Shown here: positions 1 through 7,363 of the stretch, in pieces
How positions within the stretch are numbered: the stretch's first letter is position 1
Layout of the letters: the number at the start of each line of letters is the position of its first letter
DNA from: an uncultured Aquincola sp.
Lineage (GTDB): Bacteria; Pseudomonadota; Gammaproteobacteria; Burkholderiales; Burkholderiaceae
Assembly: GCA_937883885.1 (NCBI GenBank)
Contig: CAKZXL010000584.1
Location: 1 to 7,767 of the forward strand
Direction: 5' to 3'
DNA length: 7,767 nucleotides
Made by a program: the position numbers and the translations under genes
Notes under the pieces: generated by a model
Databases searched by the model: none
What the model saw: only the letters and a program-made list of their open reading frames with translations
Told to the model about the DNA's origin: nothing

Positions 1-192
1 CGCTGCAGCATCCCCGACGTGGACCCGACGACGGCCCAGACCGGCCACGCCATCACCGACACGCTGCTGGGCTACCGCGCCGACCCGCGGCTGAACGGCG
101 CCCTCACCTTCGGCATGAACGCCATCATCGTCAGCGGCATCGACCATGTGTTGCAGGTCGGCGCGCGGGGCGAAGGGACGATTGCGTTTTAG
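1..192 (+). CDS. C-terminal end of an unidentified protein (5' truncated by the window)
   Basis: Only the last 63 codons are present, in the frame starting at base 1 and ending at TAG 190-192. Almost every codon ends in G or C, as in the certain genes nearby, so the frame is very probably real coding sequence. The peptide carries the segments GHAITDTLLGYRADPRLNG and FGMNAIIVSGIDHVLQVG and ends in GTIAF. I do not recognise the family and see no catalytic motif that would justify a function. The mix of glycine and branched hydrophobic residues suggests the last beta-alpha elements of a soluble globular enzyme, with no membrane segment; that is inference only. Its stop overlaps the stop of the convergent pirin gene by four bases (TTAG at 189-192), so there is no room for a separate terminator between the two. 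Confidence 0.8.
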   Translation, partial: RCSIPDVDPTTAQTGHAITDTLLGYRADPRLNGALTFGMNAIIVSGIDHVLQVGARGEGTIAF

Positions 193-1094
193 GCCGGCCT
201 TTTGTCTGGCAGCGGGATGAACTCGGTTTCCCCCGGCACTGGCGCAAAGCGCTGCGCCGCCCAGTCGTCGGCCGCCTGCACGATGCGCTCCTTGCGGCTG
301 GAGACGAAGTTCCACCACATGTAGCGGTGGCCCAGCGGGTCGCCGCCCACCAGCGCCAGGCGCGCTCCTTCAGGTGCGACGATCTCGCAGCTGGCGCCCG
401 CCGGCAGCACCGCCATGGTCTGAGCGGCCACCGGCTGGCCGTCCAGCGTGTAGCCACCTTCCACCGCGTACAGCGCCTGCTGCTTCGCCAGCGGCGGCAA
501 CGTGAGCCGCGCACCGGCCGCCAGCCGCAGGTCGATGTACAGCGTGGCCGAGCGCTGCGGCACCGGCGAGCTGACGCCAAAACCGCTGCCCATCAGCACC
601 CGCGCCACCACGCCGGGCGCGGGGGCCACTTCCGGAATGTCGGCCGCCGAGGTGTGCGAGAAGAAGCAGGGCATCTCTTCGTCCGCCTCCGGCAGCGCCA
701 GCCACAGCTGCAGGCCGTGGCGCAGGTCGGCCTGGCCGCGCAGTTCGTCCGGCATGCGCTCGGAATGGGTGATGCCGCTGCCGGCCACCATCAGGTTGAC
801 CGCGCCGGGCTCGATGCGCTGCACCGCGCCGGTGGAGTCACGGTGCACCATCACGCCCTGGTACAGGTAGGTGACGGTGGCCAGGCCGATGTGCGGATGG
901 GCACGCACGTCCTGGGTGTCGTGCGCCTGCACCGGCCCGAAGTGGTCGAAGAACACAAAGGGCCCCACCGCCGGCTGCGGCAGCGAAGGCAGCGAGCGCC
1001 GCACCAGAAAGCCGCCACCCAGGTCCTTGGTGTGCGGCGAGATGAGGGTGACGCCCTGCGGTGCGTCGTGGCTGGGCGTGCCTGGCTGCGTCAT
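189..1094 (-). CDS. Pirin family bicupin protein
   Basis: A 301-residue cytoplasmic protein when started at the ATG at 1094. Pirins are bicupins with a metal site in the N-terminal cupin, and some bacterial members have quercetin 2,3-dioxygenase activity or act as redox or metabolic regulators; the substrate of this one cannot be read from sequence. The metal ligands known from the family are all present: His66 and His68 in HPHIG, then His110 and Glu112 in THSE. The pirin N-terminal pattern is clear (GPFVFFDHFGPV, residues 44-55, then THSER), and the C-terminal cupin ends in the usual WWNFVSS motif near 260-266. Length matches full pirins (about 290-300 residues) rather than the shorter YhhW type. 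The start at 1094 follows a GGGGA ribosome site at 1101-1105 with six bases of spacing. A GTG at 1139 would add 15 residues, but the pirin pattern begins well after 1094. It is divergent from ychF and convergent with the upstream partial gene. Confidence 0.93.
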   Translation of the reverse strand: MTQPGTPSHDAPQGVTLISPHTKDLGGGFLVRRSLPSLPQPAVGPFVFFDHFGPVQAHDTQDVRAHPHIGLATVTYLYQGVMVHRDSTGAVQRIEPGAVNLMVAGSGITHSERMPDELRGQADLRHGLQLWLALPEADEEMPCFFSHTSAADIPEVAPAPGVVARVLMGSGFGVSSPVPQRSATLYIDLRLAAGARLTLPPLAKQQALYAVEGGYTLDGQPVAAQTMAVLPAGASCEIVAPEGARLALVGGDPLGHRYMWWNFVSSRKERIVQAADDWAAQRFAPVPGETEFIPLPDKRPA

Positions 1095-1112
1095 GTCGGA
1101 TCCCCGGTGCGG

Positions 1113-1131
1113 TACTGCGATGCGTGCAGTA
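1113..1131. promoter_or_regulatory. Inverted repeat upstream of the pirin gene, possible operator
   Basis: TACTGC (1113-1118) and GCAGTA (1126-1131) form a perfect 6+6 inverted repeat around a 7-base centre, 19 to 37 bases before the pirin start codon. On the minus strand the distal arm overlaps a weak -10-like GATACT. Size and position would suit a dimeric repressor or a LysR-type regulator. No such regulator lies in the window, so the role is inferred. Confidence 0.3.
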
Positions 1132-1182
1132 TCTGGCACCCGCCAGCGGCCGACTTAAACTTCACCCTCGTTTGTCTGCTGC

Positions 1183-1201
1183 CCGGCGCGTCCTGCGCCG
1201 G
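1183..1201 (+). promoter_or_regulatory. GC-rich hairpin in the presumed 5' leader of ychF
   Basis: CCGGCGC (1183-1189) pairs perfectly with GCGCCGG (1195-1201) across a 5-base loop GTCCT. The hairpin ends 17 bases before the ychF ATG and just ahead of a weak CGGA ribosome-binding stretch (1209-1212). No T-run follows and no + strand gene precedes it, so it is not an intrinsic terminator. It is more likely a leader structure affecting ychF translation or mRNA stability. The AT-richer patch at about 1154-1175 is the likeliest place for the ychF promoter, but I find no convincing -35/-10 pair there. Confidence 0.4.
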
Positions 1202-1218
1202 CACCTCCGGAATCCCCT

Positions 1219-2313
<1,095 letters not shown>

Positions 2314-2326
2314 CCCTCTTCCGCCC

Positions 2327-5300
2327 ATGTCCGTGCCGCAGTCCCGGGCGAACGGCTGGGCCTCTCGCTCGCTGCTGACGCTGGTGGCCTATCTGGCCAC
2401 CGGCGCCCTCGGCATGCTGGTGACCATCCCGCCCAGCTTCGCCTCGCCGCTGTACCCGGCTGCGGGCCTGGCGCTGGTGGCCGTGCTCACCTGGGGCAAG
2501 CCCGCTGCGCTGGCGGTGGCGCTGGGCTCGGCCTGCATCAACTTCTACCTCAGCGCAAAAACCAGCTTCTCGGCCGCCGCGCTGCTGATGCCGGCCTGCG
2601 CCGGCCTGGGCGCGATGCTGCAGGCGGTGGTGGGCGCCGGGCTGATCCGCCGCTTCGTGCGCCAGCCGCCGCTGCTGGCCGAGCCGCGCGACCTGCTGCG
2701 CTTTTACCTGCTGGCCGCGCTCAGCTGCCTGATCAGCGCCACCGTGGCGCTGGCGGCGCTGACGGCGGTGGGCATCCTGCCGCCGGGCATGCGCCTGGTG
2801 ACCTGGGGAACCTGGGCGGCCGGCGATGCTCTGGGCACGTTGGTGGGCGCGCCGATCGCGCTGACCCTGATCGGCCAGCCGCGCGCCGAATGGACCCGGC
2901 GCCGGCTGACCGTCGGCCTGCCGCTGCTGGTGGTCACGGTGCTGATGGCGCTGGGCATCCAGCAGATGGTGCGCCTGGACGCCGACCGCGAACGCGCCAT
3001 GTTCGAACGCGAGGCGTCCAGCGCCTCGGGCGCGATGCAGGCGCGGCTGCGCGAGCCGCTGCGCGCACTGGAAGCCGTGCACGGCGTGTTCCTCGCCTCG
3101 GATGACGTGACCCGCGCCGAATTCAAGCGCGCCACCGCCGCCTGGCTGTTGCCGGTGCTGGGCGTGGAAGCCCTGGGCTGGCACCAGCGGGTGATGCGCG
3201 CCGACCTGCCGCGCTTCGAGGCGCAGGTGCAGGCCGAAGGCGTGCCGCACTACCGCGTGTTCGACCGCACCGATACCGGCAGCACCGAAGCCGCCAGGCA
3301 CCCCGAGGTCATGGCCATGCGCTTCATCGAACCAGCGTCGGACAACGCCTCCGCGCTGGGCGTCAACGCGCTGTCCATTCCCGCAGCGCGCGATGCCATC
3401 GACGCCAGCACCCGCAGCGGCCTGCCGGTGGCCTCGCCCGGCTTCACGCTGACGCAGGGCGGCACGGGCATCGTGGTGTATCAGGCCGTCTACCACGGCG
3501 AGCCCACCTACGCGGCCGACCGCATCGCCGCCCTGCGCGGCAGCATCTTCGTCACCGTGAGCCTGGACAACCAGGTGCGCGCGGTCGAGGCCTCACTCAC
3601 GGCGCCGCTGGCGCTGTGCATCGTCGACAGGACGCCCGACGCCGCGCTGCCGCGCCTGGGCGGCGAACCGGGCTGCGAGCGGCCGGCGACCAAGCGCAGG
3701 CCGGTGCACGTGCGGCCCATCACCTTCGCCGGCCGGCAGTGGGAAATCCGCGTGCGGCAGAAAGCTGTCGCCGGTTCGGCAGACGCCGTGCTGGGCAACG
3801 CCTGGCCGTTTTCCATCGTCGGCCTGCTGGCCACCGCGATGGTGGGCGCGCTGCTGCTGACGATGACCGGACGCGCCCGCCGCATCGAGCTGGCGGTGAG
3901 CGAACGCACCGCCGACCTGCTGCGCGAGGTGGCCGAACGCAAGCGCACCGAAGCCGCGCTGCGCGAGAGCGAGCACCGCTTTCGCAACATGCTGGACCAC
4001 GTGCCCATCGGCGTGATTTACACCGACCTGGAAGGCCGCATCCGTGAGTCGAATCCGCGGCTGCGCGAGATGACCGGCTATACCGCGGAGGAGCTGGCCG
4101 GCATGGACGCCGCCCTGCTCACCCACCCCGACGACCGCGCCTTCGACCGCGAACTCAACGGCCGCCTGATCCGCGGCGAGATGCCGATGGTGCGGCGCCA
4201 GAAGCGCTACGTCACCCGCGACCAGCGGATGGTGTGGGTGTCGGTGGTGATCACGGTGCTGCGCGACGGCACCGGCGCGCCGCACCGCCTGGTGGGCGTG
4301 GTGGAAGACATCACCGAGCACCTGCGGCTGCAGGACGCCGAACGCGCCCGCGAGACGGCCGAGGCCGCCAACCGCGCCAAGAGCGACTTCCTCTCGCGCA
4401 TGAGCCATGAGCTGCGCACGCCGCTGAACGCGATGCTGGGCTTTGCGCAGCTGCTGGAGCTGGACCGCCAGCAGCCGCTGGCCGGCCACCAGACGGAGTG
4501 GACCGCGCAGATCCAGCAGGCCGGCTGGCACCTGCTGCACATGATCAACGACACGCTGGACCTCTCGCGCATCGAGGCCGGCACGCTGAAGCTGCAGACC
4601 GAGACGCTGGACGTGCCCGAGCTGCTGCGCGCCTGCCGCTCGCTGCTGGAGCACAACGCGCAGCGCCGCGGCGTGACGGTGCATGAGCAGCTCGACCCGC
4701 AGGCCCAGGTGGTGGCGGGCGACCTCACGCGGGTCAAGCAGATCATGACCAACCTGCTGTCCAACGCCATCAAGTACAACCAGCCGGGCGGCCGCGTCAC
4801 CCTCACCAGCGGCCTGGCCGACGCGCAGACGGTGCAGATCGAGGTCAGCGACACCGGCCTGGGCATGAACGAGCAGCAGCTGGCCGACCTGTTCCAGCCT
4901 TTCAACCGGCTGGGGCGCGAAAGCTCGGGCGAAGAAGGCACCGGCATCGGCCTGGTGATCAGCCAGCGGCTGGCCGAGCTGATGGGCGGCACGCTGCGCG
5001 CGCGCAGCGTCGAAGGCCAGGGCTCCACCTTCGTGCTGCAGCTGCCGCGCGGGCGCGCGGGCGCGGCCACCCGGCTGGTGCCGGAAGAAGACAGGCCGGC
5101 GGACGCCGCCTACCGCCGGCGCATCGTGCATTACGTGGAAGACAACGAGACCAATGCCGAGGTGATGCGCGGCATCCTGGCGCAGCGGCCGCAGATCCAG
5201 CTGCAGGTGTCCAGCACGGGCCTGGACGGGCTGGCCGCCATCCGCATCGAACGCCCCAGCCTGGTGCTGCTGGACATGCACCTGCCCGACATCGACGGTC

Positions 5301-5503
5301 TGGAACTGCTGCGCCACCTCAAGGCCGACGAAGGCACGGCAGCCATTCCGGTGGTGGTGGTGTCCGCCGACGCCACCTCGGCACGCATCCGCGAAGCCAT
5401 GGCGGCCGGCGCGGCGCAGTACCTCACCAAGCCGGTGAACGTGGGCGAGATCCTGGCCGTGCTGGACGAGCAGCTGGAAGCGCTGGACACACGCTTCGGC
5501 TAG
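2327..5503 (+). CDS. MASE1-CHASE-PAS hybrid sensor histidine kinase with C-terminal receiver
   Basis: A 1058-residue inner-membrane hybrid kinase. The N-terminal MASE1 domain (about 12-190) holds several hydrophobic helices with [18 protein letters not shown] near its start. One further helix (about 195-213) leads to an extracytoplasmic CHASE domain (about 235-480; [22 protein letters not shown] is characteristic), and helix 493-513 returns to the cytoplasm. A short coiled coil (515-548) precedes a PAS/PAC domain (about 550-670, ending VVEDITEH). HisKA contains SHELRTP with phospho-acceptor His694. The ATPase domain shows an N box (Asn809, Asn813), DTGLGM at 842-847 and GTGIGL at 871-876. The receiver has the acidic pair Glu938/Asp939, phospho-acceptor Asp983, Ser1013 and Lys1035. 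All catalytic residues are intact, so it should be active. A receiver fused to the kinase predicts a phosphorelay through a separate Hpt protein, which is not in this window. Ligands are unknown. The ATG lies 13 bases after ychF with no evident Shine-Dalgarno sequence (pyrimidine-rich spacer), so translation may depend on coupling. Confidence 0.95.
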   Translation: MSVPQSRANGWASRSLLTLVAYLATGALGMLVTIPPSFASPLYPAAGLALVAVLTWGKPAALAVALGSACINFYLSAKTSFSAAALLMPACAGLGAMLQAVVGAGLIRRFVRQPPLLAEPRDLLRFYLLAALSCLISATVALAALTAVGILPPGMRLVTWGTWAAGDALGTLVGAPIALTLIGQPRAEWTRRRLTVGLPLLVVTVLMALGIQQMVRLDADRERAMFEREASSASGAMQARLREPLRALEAVHGVFLASDDVTRAEFKRATAAWLLPVLGVEALGWHQRVMRADLPRFEAQVQAEGVPHYRVFDRTDTGSTEAARHPEVMAMRFIEPASDNASALGVNALSIPAARDAIDASTRSGLPVASPGFTLTQGGTGIVVYQAVYHGEPTYAADRIAALRGSIFVTVSLDNQVRAVEASLTAPLALCIVDRTPDAALPRLGGEPGCERPATKRRPVHVRPITFAGRQWEIRVRQKAVAGSADAVLGNAWPFSIVGLLATAMVGALLLTMTGRARRIELAVSERTADLLREVAERKRTEAALRESEHRFRNMLDHVPIGVIYTDLEGRIRESNPRLREMTGYTAEELAGMDAALLTHPDDRAFDRELNGRLIRGEMPMVRRQKRYVTRDQRMVWVSVVITVLRDGTGAPHRLVGVVEDITEHLRLQDAERARETAEAANRAKSDFLSRMSHELRTPLNAMLGFAQLLELDRQQPLAGHQTEWTAQIQQAGWHLLHMINDTLDLSRIEAGTLKLQTETLDVPELLRACRSLLEHNAQRRGVTVHEQLDPQAQVVAGDLTRVKQIMTNLLSNAIKYNQPGGRVTLTSGLADAQTVQIEVSDTGLGMNEQQLADLFQPFNRLGRESSGEEGTGIGLVISQRLAELMGGTLRARSVEGQGSTFVLQLPRGRAGAATRLVPEEDRPADAAYRRRIVHYVEDNETNAEVMRGILAQRPQIQLQVSSTGLDGLAAIRIERPSLVLLDMHLPDIDGLELLRHLKADEGTAAIPVVVVSADATSARIREAMAAGAAQYLTKPVNVGEILAVLDEQLEALDTRFG

Positions 5504-5505
5504 GT

Positions 5506-5527
5506 GCATGCCGCACCGCGGCAGTGC
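5506..5527 (+). other. Bulged hairpin directly after the hybrid kinase stop
   Basis: GCA+TGCCGC (5506-5514) pairs with GCGGCA+TGC (5518-5527) around a 3-base ACC loop, giving nine base pairs with a single bulged G at 5524. It begins three bases after the kinase stop codon. No T-run follows (GAATTACAG), so it is not a textbook intrinsic terminator. It could still act as a 3'-end stabiliser or a Rho-assisted end. Confidence 0.4.
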
Positions 5528-5531
5528 GAAT

Positions 5532-5559
5532 TACAGAAAGCCACGACAAGGGCCGAAAG
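5532..5559 (+). promoter_or_regulatory. Possible sigma-28 (FliA-type) promoter for the chemoreceptor gene
   Basis: GCCGAAAG at 5552-5559 matches the flagellar sigma-28 -10 consensus GCCGATAA at six of eight positions. TACA at 5532-5535 matches the -35 core TAAA at three of four, but with a 16-base gap rather than the usual 15. Chemoreceptor genes are commonly sigma-28 dependent, which favours the call. The match is imperfect and could arise by chance. Initiation here would begin near 5566, leaving a leader of about 55 bases before the GTG at 5623. Confidence 0.25.
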
Positions 5560-5570
5560 CGCTGCATGAA

Positions 5571-5593
5571 GCCGGCCCCCACCGGGGCCTGGC
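5571..5593 (+). other. Second bulged hairpin, ahead of the chemoreceptor start
   Basis: GCC+GGCCCC (5571-5579) pairs with GGGGCC+GGC (5584-5593) around the loop CACC, with one bulged T at 5590. Like the hairpin at 5506 it has nine pairs and a single bulge on the 3' side. It lies 29 bases before the preferred GTG start and 15 before the AGGAG ribosome site. No T-run follows, so it is better read as a leader structure than a terminator. Confidence 0.4.
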
Positions 5594-5608
5594 ATGTCGT
5601 CGTCATCC

Positions 5609-5613
5609 AGGAG
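5609..5613 (+). promoter_or_regulatory. Ribosome binding site that decides the chemoreceptor start
   Basis: AGGAG, nine bases before the GTG at 5623, is the only strong Shine-Dalgarno sequence upstream of the chemoreceptor. The in-frame GTG at 5524 and ATG at 5566 have no comparable site. The residues they would add are not chemoreceptor-like, whereas the GTG at 5623 leads straight into a basic stretch and TM1. Confidence 0.6.
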
Positions 5614-5622
5614 CCCGCTGCC

Positions 5623-7248
5623 GTGATCCGCCCTGTGCGCAACTTGTCCGTGCGAACCCGCTTTTATCTGGTGATGGGCATCGTCAGCCTGTCCTTGCTG
5701 GTGCTGGGCGTCTGGAGCCTGCTGGACAGCCGAACGGCCAACGGCCCGGTGGCCCGGCTGTTCGACCAGGCGATGGCCGCCTCCGGCCAGGTGGGCGACC
5801 TGCGCGAATCGCTGTCGGCGCTGCGCCGCTTCGAGGCCGCGATGATCGCCACCGCCGTGTCCAATCCCACCGAGGTCGACCCGCTGCACCAGCAATGGAA
5901 AAAGCAGCTCGAACGGCTGAAATCCGCCGGCGCGCAACTGGTGAGCGACAACCCCGGCAACCCGCAGCTGGCCGAACTGATCGCCACCCAGGACAAGCTG
6001 CTGGGCGAGTACGCCGGCGCGATCGACCCCATCGCGGTGCAGCTGAAGGAGGCCAAGATGGACGCCTCGGCCGGCCTGGCCTACGCCCAGCGCGCCAACG
6101 ACACGCTGGAAGCGCTGCAGGCCAACGCCAGCGCGCTGCTGAAGGCCCAGCACGCCCATGCCGACCAGCTGCGCGCCGACATCGCGGCCGAAACCGCCGC
6201 CGCCGCCTGGGCCCGGCTGGCCCTGGTGGCTGCCACGCTGCTGGTGGTGCTGCCCTTGATGGTGGCCACGCTGCGCACCGTCTGCGGCCCGCTGGACCGC
6301 GCGGTGCTGGTCACCCGCCGCATTGCCGACGGCGACCTCACCAGCCGCATCGACACCCGCGGCAGCGACGAGCCGGCCCGGCTGCTGCAGGGCCTGGCCG
6401 ACATGCAGGCCGCGCTCAGCCGCCTGGTGGGCCAGGTGCGCGCGTCGTCGGCCAGCATCGAAGCCGCCTCGCGCGAGGTGGCCAGCGGCAACCTGGACCT
6501 GAGCCACCGCACCGAGCAGGCGGCCAAGCACCTGCAGAGCACCGCCTCGGCGATGGAAGAGCTGAGCGCCAAGGTGCGCCATTCGGCCGAGTCGGCCGCC
6601 ACCGCCAACCACCTGGCCGGTTCCGCCTCGTCGGTGGCCGAACGGGGCGGCACCGTGGTGGGCGACGTGGTGGCCACGATGACCGACATCCACGGCAGCT
6701 CCCAACGCATCGCCGACATCATCGCCACCATCGACGGCATCGCCTTTCAGACCAACATCCTGGCGCTCAATGCCGCGGTGGAGGCGGCCCGGGCCGGCGA
6801 GCAGGGCCGCGGCTTCGCCGTGGTGGCCGGCGAGGTGCGCAGCCTGGCCCAGCGCAGCGCCGGGGCGGCGCGCGAGATCAAGCAGCTGATCGGCGCCAGC
6901 GTCGAGCGGGTGGACGCGGGCACCCGGCTGGTCAACAACGCCGGCGGCACCATGGGCGAGATCGTGTCCAGCGTGCAGAAGGTGCGCGACATGATCGGCG
7001 GCATCACCGCCGTCAGCGGCACCCAGAGCCAGGACCTGGCGCAGATCAGCGGGGCCATCACCCAGCTCGACCAGGTGACGCAGCAGAACGCGGCGCTGGT
7101 GGAAGAGTCGGCCGCGGCGGCCGAATCGCTCAAGGCCCAGGCCGAGGCCTTGGCCGCGGTGGTGGCCACCTTCCGGCTGCAGGGCGAAGGTCACTCGGCG
7201 GCGGCCGCCGGGAACCAACACGTGAGCGCACACTCTCACGCGGAATGA
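5623..7248 (+). CDS. Methyl-accepting chemotaxis protein (Tsr-like 36H signalling class)
   Basis: A 541-residue transmembrane chemoreceptor when started at GTG 5623. Layout: basic N-terminus, TM1 (about 14-34), an extracytoplasmic helical sensor of about 160 residues (35-195) resembling a four-helix bundle, TM2 (about 197-218), HAMP (about 218-270), then the long antiparallel coiled-coil signalling domain. The hairpin tip is nearly identical to that of enterobacterial receptors: [20 protein letters not shown] starting at residue 370, then [16 protein letters not shown], the segment that contacts CheA and CheW. Methylation-helix features flank it (ASAMEEL on the descending helix, [17 protein letters not shown] on the ascending one). 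The C-terminus is Ala/His-rich and lacks an NWETF-type pentapeptide, so CheR/CheB tethering through that motif is not expected. The ligand is unknown. It follows the hybrid kinase on the same strand after a spacer with its own structures, so it is probably expressed at least partly on its own. Starting at 5566 or 5524 would give 560 or 574 residues. Confidence 0.95.
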   Translation: MIRPVRNLSVRTRFYLVMGIVSLSLLVLGVWSLLDSRTANGPVARLFDQAMAASGQVGDLRESLSALRRFEAAMIATAVSNPTEVDPLHQQWKKQLERLKSAGAQLVSDNPGNPQLAELIATQDKLLGEYAGAIDPIAVQLKEAKMDASAGLAYAQRANDTLEALQANASALLKAQHAHADQLRADIAAETAAAAWARLALVAATLLVVLPLMVATLRTVCGPLDRAVLVTRRIADGDLTSRIDTRGSDEPARLLQGLADMQAALSRLVGQVRASSASIEAASREVASGNLDLSHRTEQAAKHLQSTASAMEELSAKVRHSAESAATANHLAGSASSVAERGGTVVGDVVATMTDIHGSSQRIADIIATIDGIAFQTNILALNAAVEAARAGEQGRGFAVVAGEVRSLAQRSAGAAREIKQLIGASVERVDAGTRLVNNAGGTMGEIVSSVQKVRDMIGGITAVSGTQSQDLAQISGAITQLDQVTQQNAALVEESAAAAESLKAQAEALAAVVATFRLQGEGHSAAAAGNQHVSAHSHAE

Positions 7249-7260
7249 GATGGGCGCTAG

Positions 7261-7293
7261 GGCCGACTGGCGCTATCGGCGCCATAGCCGGCC
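7261..7293 (+). terminator. GC-rich hairpin after the chemoreceptor, possible terminator without a T-run
   Basis: An inner stem TGGCGC (7268-7273)/GCGCCA (7279-7284) with loop TATCG sits inside an outer stem GGCCG (7261-7265)/CGGCC (7289-7293). It lies between the chemoreceptor stop (7248) and the CIRCE element (7297). The following bases (TCGTCAGC) are not T-rich, so a role as intrinsic terminator is tentative. The position is right for isolating rpoH from upstream transcription. Confidence 0.4.
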
Positions 7294-7296
7294 TCG

Positions 7297-7323
7297 TCAG
7301 CACTCTCGGACGCCGAGTGCTAA
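7297..7323 (+). promoter_or_regulatory. CIRCE element (HrcA operator) upstream of rpoH
   Basis: TCAGCACTC (7297-7305), nine bases, then GAGTGCTAA (7315-7323). The CIRCE consensus is TTAGCACTC-N9-GAGTGCTAA, so 17 of 18 arm positions match, with the exact 9-base spacer; only the second base differs (C for T). HrcA binds CIRCE as a dimer and represses transcription until heat shock or other protein damage ties up GroEL, which HrcA needs for activity. The element ends 40 bases before the rpoH ATG and overlaps the likely -10, so binding should block RNA polymerase. hrcA itself is not in the window. Confidence 0.92.
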
Positions 7324-7326
7324 TAT
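7318..7326 (+). promoter_or_regulatory. Probable extended -10 promoter for rpoH
   Basis: TGC-TAATAT, an extended -10 motif (TGn plus a TATAAT-like hexamer at 7321-7326), whose first bases are also the end of the CIRCE right arm. No good -35 is present at 16-18 bases upstream (the region is the left CIRCE arm), fitting an extended -10 promoter. Expected initiation is around 7332-7334, giving a leader of about 30 bases. No clear sigma-32 or sigma-E promoter is seen nearby. Confidence 0.5.
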
Positions 7327-7355
7327 CCTGGAACCTTCTGCGGAACACACTGTCT

Positions 7356-7360
7356 GAGGA
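7356..7360 (+). promoter_or_regulatory. Ribosome binding site of rpoH
   Basis: GAGGA, only three bases (ACC) before the ATG at 7364. The core is strong but the spacing is shorter than usual, which may lower basal initiation. In E. coli rpoH translation is thermally controlled by mRNA structure; I cannot establish whether that applies here. Confidence 0.6.
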
Positions 7361-7363
7361 ACC

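Noticed and set aside
1095..1139. Upstream GTG start for the pirin gene
   Set aside because: It would add 15 residues unlike pirin and would absorb the inverted repeat; the ATG at 1094 has a GGGGA site at good spacing.
3593..5509. A 638-codon antisense frame opposite the hybrid kinase
   Set aside because: Same high-GC3 shadow effect; the true strand carries complete kinase and receiver motifs.
5524..5622. Earlier in-frame starts of the chemoreceptor (GTG 5524, ATG 5566)
   Set aside because: They lack a ribosome site comparable to AGGAG at 5609-5613, and the extra residues do not resemble a receptor N-terminus. The ATG at 5566 cannot be fully excluded.
5500..7239. A 579-codon antisense frame opposite the chemoreceptor
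   Set aside because: Composition is biased (His, Gln, Gly, Ala, Arg), as is typical of the reverse complement of a high-GC3 gene; no recognisable domain and no ribosome site.
7221..7240. Inverted repeat CGTGAG-N8-CTCACG near the chemoreceptor 3' end
   Set aside because: Only six pairs around an 8-base loop, inside coding sequence and with no T-run; likely chance, and weaker than the hairpin at 7261-7293.
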